Below, in pieces: positions 10,455-19,068 of a DNA stretch of 64,000 bases (its first letter is position 1; every line of letters begins with the position of its first letter). The notes under the pieces were generated by a model. That model made no database searches. It saw only the letters and a program-made list of their open reading frames with translations, and had not been told where the DNA came from. The stretch is from Pseudoalteromonas shioyasakiensis (GTDB taxonomy: Bacteria > Pseudomonadota > Gammaproteobacteria > Enterobacterales > Alteromonadaceae), in contig CP058414.1 of assembly GCA_013391845.1 (NCBI GenBank), positions 827,501-891,500 of the forward strand, written 5' to 3'. Position numbers and translations under genes: made by a program.

Positions 10455-10471
10455 TATAACTAAAAGTTATA
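10455..10471. promoter_or_regulatory. Palindromic operator-like site before the cys operon
   Basis: TATAACTAAAAGTTATA is a perfect inverted repeat of seven bases around AAA. It contains the ATAAC-N5-GTTAT layout and the T-N11-A spacing typical of LysR-family binding sites. It lies about 100 bases upstream of the cysG start and 157 bases before deoC. CysB, the LysR-type activator of sulfate assimilation, is the obvious candidate ligand, by inference only. Confidence 0.5.
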
Positions 10472-10627
10472 CCCGGTGGTTTGTTTTGGCTTAAGACTTA
10501 GTTAACAAGGGATTGCGACGAGTTACAAGTAAATAAGTAGCCTTATGGTGATTAGTTATGATTTATAGCCGAATGATAAAAATTTGCTACTATAGGTCAC
10601 TAATATGGCAACACAAATATAAGAGCT

Positions 10628-11371
10628 ATGACTAAAATGCAAACAAGCGCTGCCCAAGCGGTGGCACTGATGGACTTAACAACTCTGAACGACAGCGACA
10701 CAACAGAAACCATTAATAACTTGGTTGCCAGTATTGAACCAAAGTTAGGTATTCCTGCTGCGGTCTGTGTGTATAGCCAGTTTGTAAGCGACGCTAAGCT
10801 TGCACTCGCTGAGCGTGAACTACAGCAAGTCAAAGTAGCTACAGTTACTAACTTTCCTAGTGGGGAGCAACCGTTAGAGCAAGTGATAAATGAAACGCTG
10901 TTTGCTATTGAGCGCGGAGCTGATGAAATTGATTTAGTGATCCCCTATAAAGCTTTAATTGCAGGTGATGAACGCAAAGTTTCAGAGTATGTTAAAGCGT
11001 CAAAAGAGGCATGTAGCAATAAAGCGCAACTCAAAGTAATTATAGAAAGTGGCGAATTAAGCGATGATCTCATCTCAACGGCCACTAAACTGGCAATTGA
11101 GGGCGGTGCTGATTTCGTTAAAACCAGTACCGGTAAAGTGACTGTTAATGCAACTCTAGCTGCAACAGATACCATGTTAAACACCATAAAAGCGAGTGGT
11201 AAAAAAATTGGTTTTAAGGCTGCGGGCGGAGTCAGAACAGTCACCGATGCTGCTGAGTATTTAGCGTTAGCTGAATCAATTATGGGTGAAGCGTATTTAC
11301 AACCCGAGTTATTTCGTTTTGGCGCTTCAGGGTTATTAAAAGATGTGTATGCAACATTAAATGAATCGTGA
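10628..11371 (+). CDS. deoC: Deoxyribose-phosphate aldolase DeoC
   Basis: DeoC cleaves 2-deoxyribose 5-phosphate to acetaldehyde and glyceraldehyde 3-phosphate in deoxynucleoside catabolism. The Schiff-base lysine motif ADFVKTSTGK and the later GFKAAGGVRT phosphate-binding segment are present. The length of 247 residues is slightly below the E. coli enzyme (259) and normal for the class. The other deo genes (deoA, deoB, deoD) are not adjacent, so it is separated from the usual deoCABD operon. It overlaps the next ORF by 11 bases. Confidence 0.95.
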   Translation: MTKMQTSAAQAVALMDLTTLNDSDTTETINNLVASIEPKLGIPAAVCVYSQFVSDAKLALAERELQQVKVATVTNFPSGEQPLEQVINETLFAIERGADEIDLVIPYKALIAGDERKVSEYVKASKEACSNKAQLKVIIESGELSDDLISTATKLAIEGGADFVKTSTGKVTVNATLAATDTMLNTIKASGKKIGFKAAGGVRTVTDAAEYLALAESIMGEAYLQPELFRFGASGLLKDVYATLNES

Positions 11372-11861
11372 AAGTGAACGAGAGAAAATAGCACTTGAGC
11401 ATGGTGCAGCAAAGTTGTTTTTGCGCTGCTACGAAAAGCAGTTTGGTGTAAGCATGCGAAATATTTGGCATAACACACCGAGTAAGCCAGACGTGAGTTG
11501 TTATAAAGGTGATGAGCGGCTCGATATTGAAGTCGCCCATTTATATGCCAGTGAAACAGAAGCAATGGCGGTGTTAGGTAGGCCGCTGTCTATCTCAATG
11601 CAACGAGATCTTGCTGAAATGGCTTTAGCTCCAAGTAACGAGCGTCTGCACTGTGCTTTGCATCGGTTGTTGGCACAAAAAGCCAAGAAACATTACGAAT
11701 CTACGCAGCCTTGGTTATTAATTCGAAATGCCAGTACTATATGGCATCTTGATGATTTTAAGTCAGTACTTACTCACCTTGATGTGCCTAAGTACCATCC
11801 ATTTCAACAAATTTGGTTGTTATGTGATTTTTATCGTGGTGAGCTATTACAAATTTTATAA
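11361..11861 (+). CDS. Unknown protein overlapping deoC; possible divergent PD-(D/E)XK-fold protein
   Basis: This 166-residue soluble protein starts inside the last codons of deoC (11-base overlap), so it is probably translationally coupled. An N-terminal helix (EREKIALEHGAAKLFL) precedes PDVSCYKGDERLDIEVAHLY, in which PD is followed about ten residues later by D-I-E-V. This spacing resembles the catalytic beta-hairpin of restriction-endonuclease-like folds, although the canonical lysine is missing (VAH). Two later beta-like segments (PWLLIRN and IWLLCDF) fit the same core. The fold assignment is tentative and no substrate is known. A hairpin follows the gene. Confidence 0.7.
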   Translation: MNRESEREKIALEHGAAKLFLRCYEKQFGVSMRNIWHNTPSKPDVSCYKGDERLDIEVAHLYASETEAMAVLGRPLSISMQRDLAEMALAPSNERLHCALHRLLAQKAKKHYESTQPWLLIRNASTIWHLDDFKSVLTHLDVPKYHPFQQIWLLCDFYRGELLQIL

Positions 11862-11872
11862 CTAAGGTTTTA

Positions 11873-11898
11873 AACAGCCAGTGCTGGTACTGGCTGTT
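11873..11898. terminator. Hairpin between convergent genes
   Basis: AACAGCCAGT pairs perfectly with ACTGGCTGTT around a six-base loop, between the stop codons of the deoC-linked ORF and the CsgG-like gene. It has no long T run. It probably ends or protects both transcripts. Confidence 0.7.
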
Positions 11899-11905
11899 AG
11901 TTTGC

Positions 11906-13039
11906 TTAATTAAATTTAAAAATACTGCCAAGGCTTTCTAAACTTGATTTGTTCGTTTTGGCAATACACCCTGAATCATCAAGAGATTTTTTAGTCGTCT
12001 CATCCGCAAGGCCTGTCACTTTCAGCTTATTTTCTTGCTGATACTCAGTGAGTGCAATCACCGTTGCTTCATCGTACTCTACGTCTTCTACTTCATATTC
12101 TTCGTAGTGAGGCTGCCTTTTTAAATAACCTAAACAAACCAAGTTCAGTCGTGACATGGCTAAGTCTGTTTTTTCGTAGTAAGGCATTCTGTGAGTTGGA
12201 ACATTAACCGATGCAACTGGCGCTTTAGCTGGTGCTGCAGCTGCGGTTACTTTTAGTGGTGCAGGTGCGGTATGGCCTGCTGCAATGGTGTTATCGCTAT
12301 TATAGCGATAATAAGTTGTTGGTACTTTTGATTCCAAAAACTCAACGGCTTTGACGATGACTTCACGCAGTGCTTTTTCTTTTGGCGTGTTTGACCAGCT
12401 ACTTAAGTTACCACCAACGAGTGCACCACCAAAGTTGGTAGCAGCTGATGTAAAGTCAAAATCTTTACTGCCACCCTCAACACTGGTAGCGGCTAAAATA
12501 CGTGAAGTTCGCGTGTCGATCAAGCGCAAATCTATCGCCATGTGCGAACTTGAAAAACCCGCCGACACTGAGCTAAATACGTCACCGATAAAGCCACCAC
12601 TGCCTACGCGGGTGCCCGAATTGTCATCATCGAATTCAGTAACAGCGGCAACTACGACAATTTCGGCACCTTCAATTTCACCATAAGCAGCACCTGAAGC
12701 TGCACTCACACGGCCTGATACAGCAAGGTCTTGTTCTGATAATACGGCATCAAGTGCTTGTCGTTCTAAGACAATAAAGCGATTGGTGCTAACTAATGCG
12801 GTTGTTAGTTGATCAGCCATACCTTCACCAATTTCTTTACGCCACCAACGTGAATCGTTTGATTTGTCAGTAAAGCGGGCAACAGCGATCCGAGCTTTTG
12901 GGCCATTGTATTGCTGCTGTGTCACTTCGTTTATATCTGGGCTATTGTTATTGCTTGTGGTGGTCGAAGTACTTTGGCATGCAGTCAGTGCCGCAGCAAG
13001 TAACGTAATCGAAATCGCTTTGTGTGTTTTGGTGAGCAT
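11906..13039 (-). CDS. CsgG-like outer-membrane lipoprotein with C-terminal peptidoglycan-binding domain
   Basis: A lipoprotein signal peptide ends in the lipobox LTAC with the lipidated cysteine at residue 21. Residues ~45-240 resemble the CsgG/HfaB secretion-channel family: RIAVARFTDKS, then ADQLTTALVSTNRFIVLER and a long segment beginning AEIVVVAAVTEF. The tail, about 290-365, has the pattern of a PG_binding_1 module (a LGYLKR segment, ALTEYQQENKL, VTGLADETTKKSL). No curli subunit genes (csgA, csgB, csgE, csgF) are near. It lies 125 bases downstream of the hybrid sensor/regulator on the same strand, perhaps its target. A role in surface fibre export or envelope stress is inference. Confidence 0.8.
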   Translation of the reverse strand: MLTKTHKAISITLLAAALTACQSTSTTTSNNNSPDINEVTQQQYNGPKARIAVARFTDKSNDSRWWRKEIGEGMADQLTTALVSTNRFIVLERQALDAVLSEQDLAVSGRVSAASGAAYGEIEGAEIVVVAAVTEFDDDNSGTRVGSGGFIGDVFSSVSAGFSSSHMAIDLRLIDTRTSRILAATSVEGGSKDFDFTSAATNFGGALVGGNLSSWSNTPKEKALREVIVKAVEFLESKVPTTYYRYNSDNTIAAGHTAPAPLKVTAAAAPAKAPVASVNVPTHRMPYYEKTDLAMSRLNLVCLGYLKRQPHYEEYEVEDVEYDEATVIALTEYQQENKLKVTGLADETTKKSLDDSGCIAKTNKSSLESLGSIFKFN

Positions 13040-13164
13040 ATGACTTTCCTTAACTTATATCTCATGCAGTAAATAACGCCGCAATATGGGCTTTGTTGTT
13101 ATTAATGTTTATATGGATAAGCTATAAAAATCAGTGTTTTATTGATAGCACTCAGACGAAAAGT

Positions 13165-16100
13165 TTATTCACTGATGCGAAATTCAACGCGTTTTTGATA
13201 TTTTTCTCGGTACTGTTTTGGTGATAAGCCAACATAGCTCTTAAAGCTTCGCGCAAAATAGCTTTGCGAACTAAAGCCCGCTTGCTCTGCTACTTTACCA
13301 ATCGCTAAATGGCCATCGACTAGCTGTTTCTTTGCAAACTCTAAGCGAGTATTGCGTAAATAGTCAGAGGGAGTTTGTGAATACAAGGCTTTCATTTTTA
13401 GTTGCAGAGCACGGGAGCTTAAACATAAGGCTGAGGCTAATTGCTCAACCGAAAAGTTTTCATCTTGATAATGGGCTTGTACTACTTGCTTGAGTTTTTC
13501 AGTGAAGGAATAATCTTTATTTTGTACTGTCACAGCGGCTGTATCACTATTCAGAGGAGCTGCCAGTTGTGCTGTTAGATGCTGGTTTAAAATTTGTCTA
13601 AGATTAAGCAATCCTTTTACTCTGCTTACTAGTAAAGTGGGCTCAAAAGGTTTGCTCAAAAAGTCATCGGCTAATAAATCAAGTCCTTTCAAGCGGCTGT
13701 GGGTATCTGCTTTAGCTGAAAGTAATAACACCGGAATATGGCTGGTGGCCGGGTTTGCTCTGAGTGCTGCTAACAGTTGATAGCCATTCATATTCGGCAT
13801 CATTACATCACTGATAATGAGCTCTGGTAGGTCTGATTGGCATAAATCAAGCGCTTGCTGACCATCAGCTGCACAGATGCAGTTAAATTCTGCATTAAAC
13901 AAAGCAAGTAGTAGTTCAGCCATTTCCTTATTATCTTCAACAATCAGTAATGTCTGTTGTGAGTCGCGTAGTTGCGTAATGCTATTAACCTGATTTTCAG
14001 CACACTCAACCATAGGCAATGACACAGTAAAGCAACTTCCCTCAGCAATTTTACTGCTTACGCTGATAGACCCACCGTATTGCTCTACAAGTTGCTTTAC
14101 TAAGCTCAGGCCAATACCACTGCCAGGCTCTGATGATGCTACGCGGGTAAAGCGCTGAAAAATCGACTGTTGATGTTCACTGGCAATACCCACACCTGTA
14201 TCAGTAATTTTAAAAATCAGTTGTTGCTGCACTTCATCAAGTTGAATATCGACTTTACCGCCGTTAGGCGTGTACTTAAGCGCATTACTTATCAGGTTAC
14301 TGAAAATAGAATGAGCATGTTCGGGAGCAAGGTTAATCTTACATGTTGTTGAGGTAGTATCATCAAAGCTAAATTGCAGTTGTTTTTGCTCAAACAGAGC
14401 ACTGAAATCTGCCACTAAGTCTGTTAAAAAGGTTGTAATGGAATAAGGGCTAACAGTGTAAATAGCTGTACTAGGGCGTTGACTCAATTGTAAAAGTTGA
14501 TTGATCAGTTCAAGTAAGCGTTGGCAGTTACGTTTTATACTAGCCAGTTGATTTTGAGCTTGGGGGTCTGTATTACTTCGCTGTAACTGGCTGATCGGGG
14601 CAAGTATTAAACTCAATGGTGTTTTTAGCTCATGGCTAATGTTATCTAAAAATTGATCTTTTAATTTGTTTAGCTCAATCTCTGTTTGTTTTTCTTGCTC
14701 TGCGAGTTTGCGTTTGTACAAGGAATTTAAAAGAAGCCAGGTCAGTGATAAAGCACAAATAAAGTAAATAGCATAGGCTAATTTACTTTGCCACCAAGGA
14801 GGCACAACAGTTAATGTTAGTAGCTTTTTGCTGTCACTCCATTGCCCATATTGATCTTTCACTTTTATTAATAATTTGTAGTTCCCAGCAGGGAGCTGAG
14901 GGTAATTAATTTGTCTAAGGGATGCATCTGTATATAAAAATTGTTCATCAAAGCCAGCAAGCTTGTAGCCGTATTGGTAGTGCTTTGGTGTCGATCCGTT
15001 TTTTAATGCACTAAATTTAAAGCCGATAACGCCAGCAGATTTTGCAAACGCAAATGTCTGAGTTGCACTCGCAAGGGTATTTGCTTGCTTATCGAAGTGA
15101 TTACTCTTAATGACTCTGTTGTTTAATAATAATTCGGTTAAAACAGGGGTAGGGGGAGAGTGCGATAACTTTAGTTGCTCAGGGTAAAAATGATTATAAC
15201 CATTGATGCCACCAAAAAATAACTCGCCATCGTCTGCTTGAAAGCTCGCACCCAGTATAAAAGATTGGTGCTGAATGCCATCTTCTGGCAAAAACTGCTG
15301 CATTTGCTCTGTGGTGTGGTTATAGCGAGTGAGTCCGCCATTGGTTGCTAGCCAAAGCATACCTTGCTTATCGGCGAGAATGTCAAAAATGTTATCGTTC
15401 GCCAAACCTTGTTGCTCAGTAATTTGTTTCACCCTGAAGTTATGCTTATTAACTTGATTCAAGCCTTGCATGGTGCCAACCCAAACACTATCGCCATTCA
15501 ATAATAAAGAGGTGACCATGTTATGGCTGAGCCCAGCTCCGTTAGAGCCTTGCTCATCTAATAAACTAAATTGCTTAGTAGTGATATCCAGTTTATTGAG
15601 CCCTGCTCGAGTGCCGACCCAAAGTGAGTGCTCTTCACTATCGTAAGCAAGAGTAAATACGGTGTTACTGGCAAGACTGTTTTGAGAATCACTATGTTTA
15701 TAGTGAGTAACTTTGCCTGATTTTGGCTCAAAGCGAGTTAACCCTTGGTTACTCCCAAGCCAAAGAGCACCAACTTTGTCGCTAGTTATTGCATATACGC
15801 GGTCACTGGCTAGCTGGTGGCTTTGCATAGTGAAGGCTTTAAATTCATCACGACTATCTTGATACTTAATTAAGCCACCACCGTAAGTACCTATCCATAA
15901 CTGCTTGTTAGCATCTTCATGAAGGGCAAATATATTATTATTTGGCAGGGCATTTTTATAATGTTGGTAACCAAACGCTGTTTGACGGTTGAGTCCGTCA
16001 CGGGTGCCAATCCATACCTCGCCATTGGCTCTTTTTATTATTGAGCGAACAAAATTATGACTTAGTGAATTTGGCTGTGAGGTTTGTAACTGATGAGAAA

Positions 16101-17109
16101 ACTGCTGTTGCTTAGGATCATAGCGATGCACACCATAACCATCGGTGCCCAACCACATAATGCCTTGTGAATCTTGATAAAGAGATAGGAGAAAGTCGCT
16201 AGTCAAGCCATTGGGGTTTTGCTTGTCATGGTCGTATCGAATGTATTGGTCTTGTAAGTCAGCATCTGCAGGTAAAAAGTATAGACCTCGCCCGTAGCTT
16301 GTAAGCCAAAGGTTTTGCTGTTGGTCAATAAGGCTGTCAGTGATCCAGACACCATTTAACTGTTCGATTTGCTCACTGGTTTGCGTAAGTAAATCTAATG
16401 AATATAAGCCTTGCTTTGCACCAATAAGCAGTTTTTCATGATTCAACAATTTTAGATGCCAGAGCGGTGAAGTGATTTGAGTATGTTGAGTAAATTGCTC
16501 TGTGCTTGGGTTAAATGAAATAAGTCCCATATCAGTGGCAAGCCAGATGAGTTCATCGGTAATAACAATGTCACGTACAAGCGGCAACTGCTGATCTATT
16601 TTGTATTGGAAATGTTCAAATTCTTGGTTTGATATATCAAAACGAGTTAACTTACCATGTTCGTGACCTAGCCAAAGAACATCACCTTTAGCCAGTACCA
16701 TTGACCAAATTTTATCTTCACTTAGTCCTGCCTCATTAGAAGTCGAATAAACCTCAAATTGGCCAGTCTCAGGATTGAGTTTATTGAGTCCTTTGCTGGC
16801 GGTCGAAAACCACAGCTGATTATTACTGTCCTTGGCACAGCCTGTGATCCAATTTCCAGAAATACTTTTATTATTGCTGTTAGCTTTGAAGCGTTTAAAT
16901 TCATAACCATCAAAGCGGTTCAAACCTCCCTGTGTGGCAAACCATAAAAAGCCTTGCTGATCAGTTATGCTGCAAGTGATAGAGTTTTGACTTAGACCTT
17001 GTTGGCTATTAAAAGTAGCTAGGTGTAACGAGCGAGCATTAGCCTGCTTACATATCAAGGTGACGAGGCATAACAGTACAATATTAAAAGAGAGTTTAAA
17101 TGGCAGCAC
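13165..17109 (-). CDS. Hybrid two-component system protein: periplasmic propeller sensor, histidine kinase, receiver and AraC output
   Basis: This is a 1314-residue one-polypeptide signalling system. A signal peptide (1-25) precedes many two-component-regulator propeller repeats (pattern LWLGTxxGLNRF, about 30-640), a Y_Y_Y domain (about 710-780), a membrane helix (about 784-804), and a HisKA domain with H826 in NISHELKTPLS. A HATPase domain follows (NALKYTPNGG, DTGVGI, GSGIGL). The receiver has D1101 in ISDVMMPNMNG, and an AraC-type HTH spans about 1205-1305. This architecture is best known from Bacteroides polysaccharide utilisation, where the ligand is an oligosaccharide. No glycoside hydrolase or TonB receptor lies nearby. 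The neighbouring CsgG-like gene is the only candidate target in sight. Confidence 0.93.
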   Translation of the reverse strand: MLPFKLSFNIVLLCLVTLICKQANARSLHLATFNSQQGLSQNSITCSITDQQGFLWFATQGGLNRFDGYEFKRFKANSNNKSISGNWITGCAKDSNNQLWFSTASKGLNKLNPETGQFEVYSTSNEAGLSEDKIWSMVLAKGDVLWLGHEHGKLTRFDISNQEFEHFQYKIDQQLPLVRDIVITDELIWLATDMGLISFNPSTEQFTQHTQITSPLWHLKLLNHEKLLIGAKQGLYSLDLLTQTSEQIEQLNGVWITDSLIDQQQNLWLTSYGRGLYFLPADADLQDQYIRYDHDKQNPNGLTSDFLLSLYQDSQGIMWLGTDGYGVHRYDPKQQQFSHQLQTSQPNSLSHNFVRSIIKRANGEVWIGTRDGLNRQTAFGYQHYKNALPNNNIFALHEDANKQLWIGTYGGGLIKYQDSRDEFKAFTMQSHQLASDRVYAITSDKVGALWLGSNQGLTRFEPKSGKVTHYKHSDSQNSLASNTVFTLAYDSEEHSLWVGTRAGLNKLDITTKQFSLLDEQGSNGAGLSHNMVTSLLLNGDSVWVGTMQGLNQVNKHNFRVKQITEQQGLANDNIFDILADKQGMLWLATNGGLTRYNHTTEQMQQFLPEDGIQHQSFILGASFQADDGELFFGGINGYNHFYPEQLKLSHSPPTPVLTELLLNNRVIKSNHFDKQANTLASATQTFAFAKSAGVIGFKFSALKNGSTPKHYQYGYKLAGFDEQFLYTDASLRQINYPQLPAGNYKLLIKVKDQYGQWSDSKKLLTLTVVPPWWQSKLAYAIYFICALSLTWLLLNSLYKRKLAEQEKQTEIELNKLKDQFLDNISHELKTPLSLILAPISQLQRSNTDPQAQNQLASIKRNCQRLLELINQLLQLSQRPSTAIYTVSPYSITTFLTDLVADFSALFEQKQLQFSFDDTTSTTCKINLAPEHAHSIFSNLISNALKYTPNGGKVDIQLDEVQQQLIFKITDTGVGIASEHQQSIFQRFTRVASSEPGSGIGLSLVKQLVEQYGGSISVSSKIAEGSCFTVSLPMVECAENQVNSITQLRDSQQTLLIVEDNKEMAELLLALFNAEFNCICAADGQQALDLCQSDLPELIISDVMMPNMNGYQLLAALRANPATSHIPVLLLSAKADTHSRLKGLDLLADDFLSKPFEPTLLVSRVKGLLNLRQILNQHLTAQLAAPLNSDTAAVTVQNKDYSFTEKLKQVVQAHYQDENFSVEQLASALCLSSRALQLKMKALYSQTPSDYLRNTRLEFAKKQLVDGHLAIGKVAEQAGFSSQSYFARSFKSYVGLSPKQYREKYQKRVEFRISE

Positions 17110-17229
17110 ACTGATCCATGTAGTTTTTTAGTTCCTATATCGGGTTTATAATAAACTGCTTTTTAATCAATGTTAATATTGATTTTTAAACGAACTGATG
17201 AGATTTTAACTAATGGGTATCTTTTACTC

Positions 17230-17257
17230 TTGTGTTAATGAATTGCGTAAGTATAAT
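17230..17257 (+). promoter_or_regulatory. Promoter of tRNA-Trp
   Basis: TTGTGT (17230-17235) is separated by 16 bases from a consensus TATAAT (17252-17257). Transcription would begin a few bases before the tRNA. Confidence 0.7.
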
Positions 17258-17272
17258 AGGCATCCACTTTGC

Positions 17273-17349
17273 AGGGGCGTAGTTCCAATTGGTAGAACAG
17301 CGGTCTCCAAAACCGACGGTTGGGAGTTCGAATCTCTCCGCCCCTGCCA
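17273..17349 (+). tRNA. trpT: tRNA-Trp (anticodon CCA)
   Basis: The acceptor arms AGGGGCG and CGCCCCT pair, the 3' CCA is encoded, and the anticodon loop CTCCAAA carries CCA. The T-arm reads GGGAGTTCGAATCTCTC. It stands alone, 132 bases before secE; the tufB gene that often shares this locus is not upstream. Confidence 0.97.
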
Positions 17350-17430
17350 CTTTTTAAACAATGTGTGTTGAGTCTGAATTTAAAAATCGGTTTAAACAAG
17401 TCAGTTTTTAAGTTTAGATTTTAATGGATT

Positions 17431-17452
17431 AACCCTGCCAGAGCGCAGGGTT
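17431..17452 (+). terminator. Stem-loop between tRNA-Trp and secE
   Basis: AACCCTG and CAGGGTT form a seven-base-pair stem, followed by a T- and G-rich stretch. It may partly terminate the tRNA transcript before secE or mark processing. It is weak by sequence. Confidence 0.45.
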
Positions 17453-17481
17453 GTTGTGTCTGTAGTTAAGGTAAAAATATT

Positions 17482-17859
17482 ATGAGCACGAATGTAGAAA
17501 CACCATCAAGTGCGATGGATTCAGTAAAGTGGATTGTAGCAATTGCGCTACTAGCAGGCGCAGTCGTTGGTAACCACATGTTTGCAGACCAATCTGTATT
17601 ATTACGTGCTATTGGTGTAGTGGTTGCTGTTGCAGCTGGTTTAGGCATTGCCTCACTAACTGAAAAAGGTCGTACTTTTCTTGCGTTTGCAAAAGAGTCA
17701 CGTATCGAAGTACGTAAAGTTGTGTGGCCAACTCGCCAAGAAACAACACATACGACATTAATTGTAATGGTTGCAACTGTGATTATGGCACTTATCCTTT
17801 GGGGATTAGATGGCATTTTGTTCCGCGCAGTAGGCTTTTTAACTGGATTGGAGATCTAA
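17482..17859 (+). CDS. secE: Preprotein translocase subunit SecE
   Basis: SecE is the essential clamp subunit of the SecYEG channel in the inner membrane. The 125-residue protein has two N-terminal hydrophobic segments ([18 protein letters not shown] and [17 protein letters not shown]). The conserved amphipathic helix [12 protein letters not shown] follows, and a third membrane helix lies at the C-terminus. This is the three-helix gammaproteobacterial form. An AAGG site precedes the ATG. nusG follows after four bases, as in nearly all bacteria. Confidence 0.97.
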   Translation: MSTNVETPSSAMDSVKWIVAIALLAGAVVGNHMFADQSVLLRAIGVVVAVAAGLGIASLTEKGRTFLAFAKESRIEVRKVVWPTRQETTHTTLIVMVATVIMALILWGLDGILFRAVGFLTGLEI

Positions 17860-17863
17860 TCCC

Positions 17864-18421
17864 ATGTCGGATGAGAAGAACGAAAAGAAACTACGTTGGT
17901 ACGTAGTGCAAGCTTTCTCTGGTTACGAGAAGCGTGTAGCACAAACTATTCTTGAGCACATCAAGATTGAAGGTTTGGAAGATAGTTTTGGTGAAGTATT
18001 AGTACCAACTGAAGAAGTTGTTGAGATGCGCGCTGGTCAAAAGCGTAAATCTGAGCGCAAATTCTTCCCAGGTTATGTACTAGTTCAAATGGACATGAAC
18101 GATGCAAGCTGGCACTTAGTGAACAGCACAGCACGTGTTATGGGCTTCATTGGTGGTACGTCTGATCGTCCAGCTCCAATCAGCCAAAAAGAAGCTGATC
18201 GCATCTTGAACCGTCTGCAAGAGAACTCTGAAGCGCCTAAGCCTGCAACATTATTTGAACCAGGTGAAGTTGTTCGTGTTATCGATGGTCCATTTGCTGA
18301 CTTCAGCGGTGTTGTGGAAGAAGTTGATTACGAGAAGAGCCGCGTAAAAGTGTCTGTTCTTATCTTCGGTCGTTCGACACCTGTTGACCTTGAATTCGGT
18401 CAAGTTGAGCAAGACAAGTAA
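17864..18421 (+). CDS. nusG: Transcription termination/antitermination factor NusG
   Basis: NusG binds the clamp of RNA polymerase, suppresses pausing and links it to Rho or to ribosomal protein S10. The N-terminal NGN domain starts with [16 protein letters not shown]. The C-terminal KOW domain includes [22 protein letters not shown]. The length of 185 residues is close to the 181 of E. coli. It is cotranscribed with secE and followed by two hairpins, the second a strong terminator. Confidence 0.98.
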   Translation: MSDEKNEKKLRWYVVQAFSGYEKRVAQTILEHIKIEGLEDSFGEVLVPTEEVVEMRAGQKRKSERKFFPGYVLVQMDMNDASWHLVNSTARVMGFIGGTSDRPAPISQKEADRILNRLQENSEAPKPATLFEPGEVVRVIDGPFADFSGVVEEVDYEKSRVKVSVLIFGRSTPVDLEFGQVEQDK

Positions 18422-18435
18422 GTAAGAAATTAAAG

Positions 18436-18510
18436 CTGCCAAAATTGTTTAATATTTTGGCAATAAGCTTGAAAAAGGCCGCTGATTAACTTATAATCAG
18501 CGGCCTTTTT
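18436..18510 (+). terminator. Double hairpin after nusG
   Basis: The first stem-loop (about 18436-18462, TGCCAAAAT with ATTTTGGCA) is followed by a strong one at 18472-18510 (AAAAAGGCCGCTGATT with AATCAGCGGCCTTTTT). The second has a T run and separates secE-nusG from rplK. Confidence 0.9.
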
Positions 18511-18635
18511 GTGTTAGGGCAAGTTATAACTTGTTTTATCACTAAAAAGTGAGAACCAATTTTTAAACTGGGAAGCCGTTAGAGTACGCGTCCTCGCGCG
18601 CACAAGGCTATGACCCACCAAATGAGGTATTTATT

Positions 18636-19064
18636 ATGGCTAAAAAAGTTGAAGCTATTATCAAGCTACAAGTTGCCGCTGGTATGGCTAACCCTAGTCC
18701 TCCAGTAGGTCCAGCACTAGGTCAACACGGTGTAAACATCATGGAATTCTGTAAAGCGTTCAACGCACGTACAGAGTCTATCGAAAAAGGCGCTCCAGTT
18801 CCTGTAGTGATCTCTGTTTACGGTGACCGTTCTTTCACGTTCGACATGAAAACTCCACCGGCTGCTTACTTACTTAAGAAAGCTGCAGGTATCAAATCAG
18901 GTTCTGGCCGTCCTAACACTGAAAAAGTGGGTACAGTAACTCGTGCTCAACTTGAAGAAATCGTTGAGACAAAACGACCTGACCTTACAGCGGCTGATAT
19001 GGACGCTGCAGTTCGCACTATCGCAGGTTCTGCGCGTGCGATGGGCTTGAACGTAGAGGACTAA
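18636..19064 (+). CDS. rplK: 50S ribosomal protein L11
   Basis: L11 binds the GTPase-associated region of 23S rRNA and is needed for RelA activation. The N-terminal part carries the conserved [20 protein letters not shown] loop, and the C-terminal RNA-binding domain ends in [11 protein letters not shown]. The length of 142 residues is standard. The leader of about 125 bases after the nusG terminator would be the place for autogenous control by L1, as in other gammaproteobacteria, though I could not map the site. It is followed four bases later by rplA. Confidence 0.98.
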   Translation: MAKKVEAIIKLQVAAGMANPSPPVGPALGQHGVNIMEFCKAFNARTESIEKGAPVPVVISVYGDRSFTFDMKTPPAAYLLKKAAGIKSGSGRPNTEKVGTVTRAQLEEIVETKRPDLTAADMDAAVRTIAGSARAMGLNVED

Positions 19065-19068
19065 GATA

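Noticed and set aside
10945..11565. Minus-strand ORF of 206 codons opposite deoC and its neighbour
   Set aside because: Composition fits an antisense shadow. There is no ribosome site, and both plus-strand genes are well supported.
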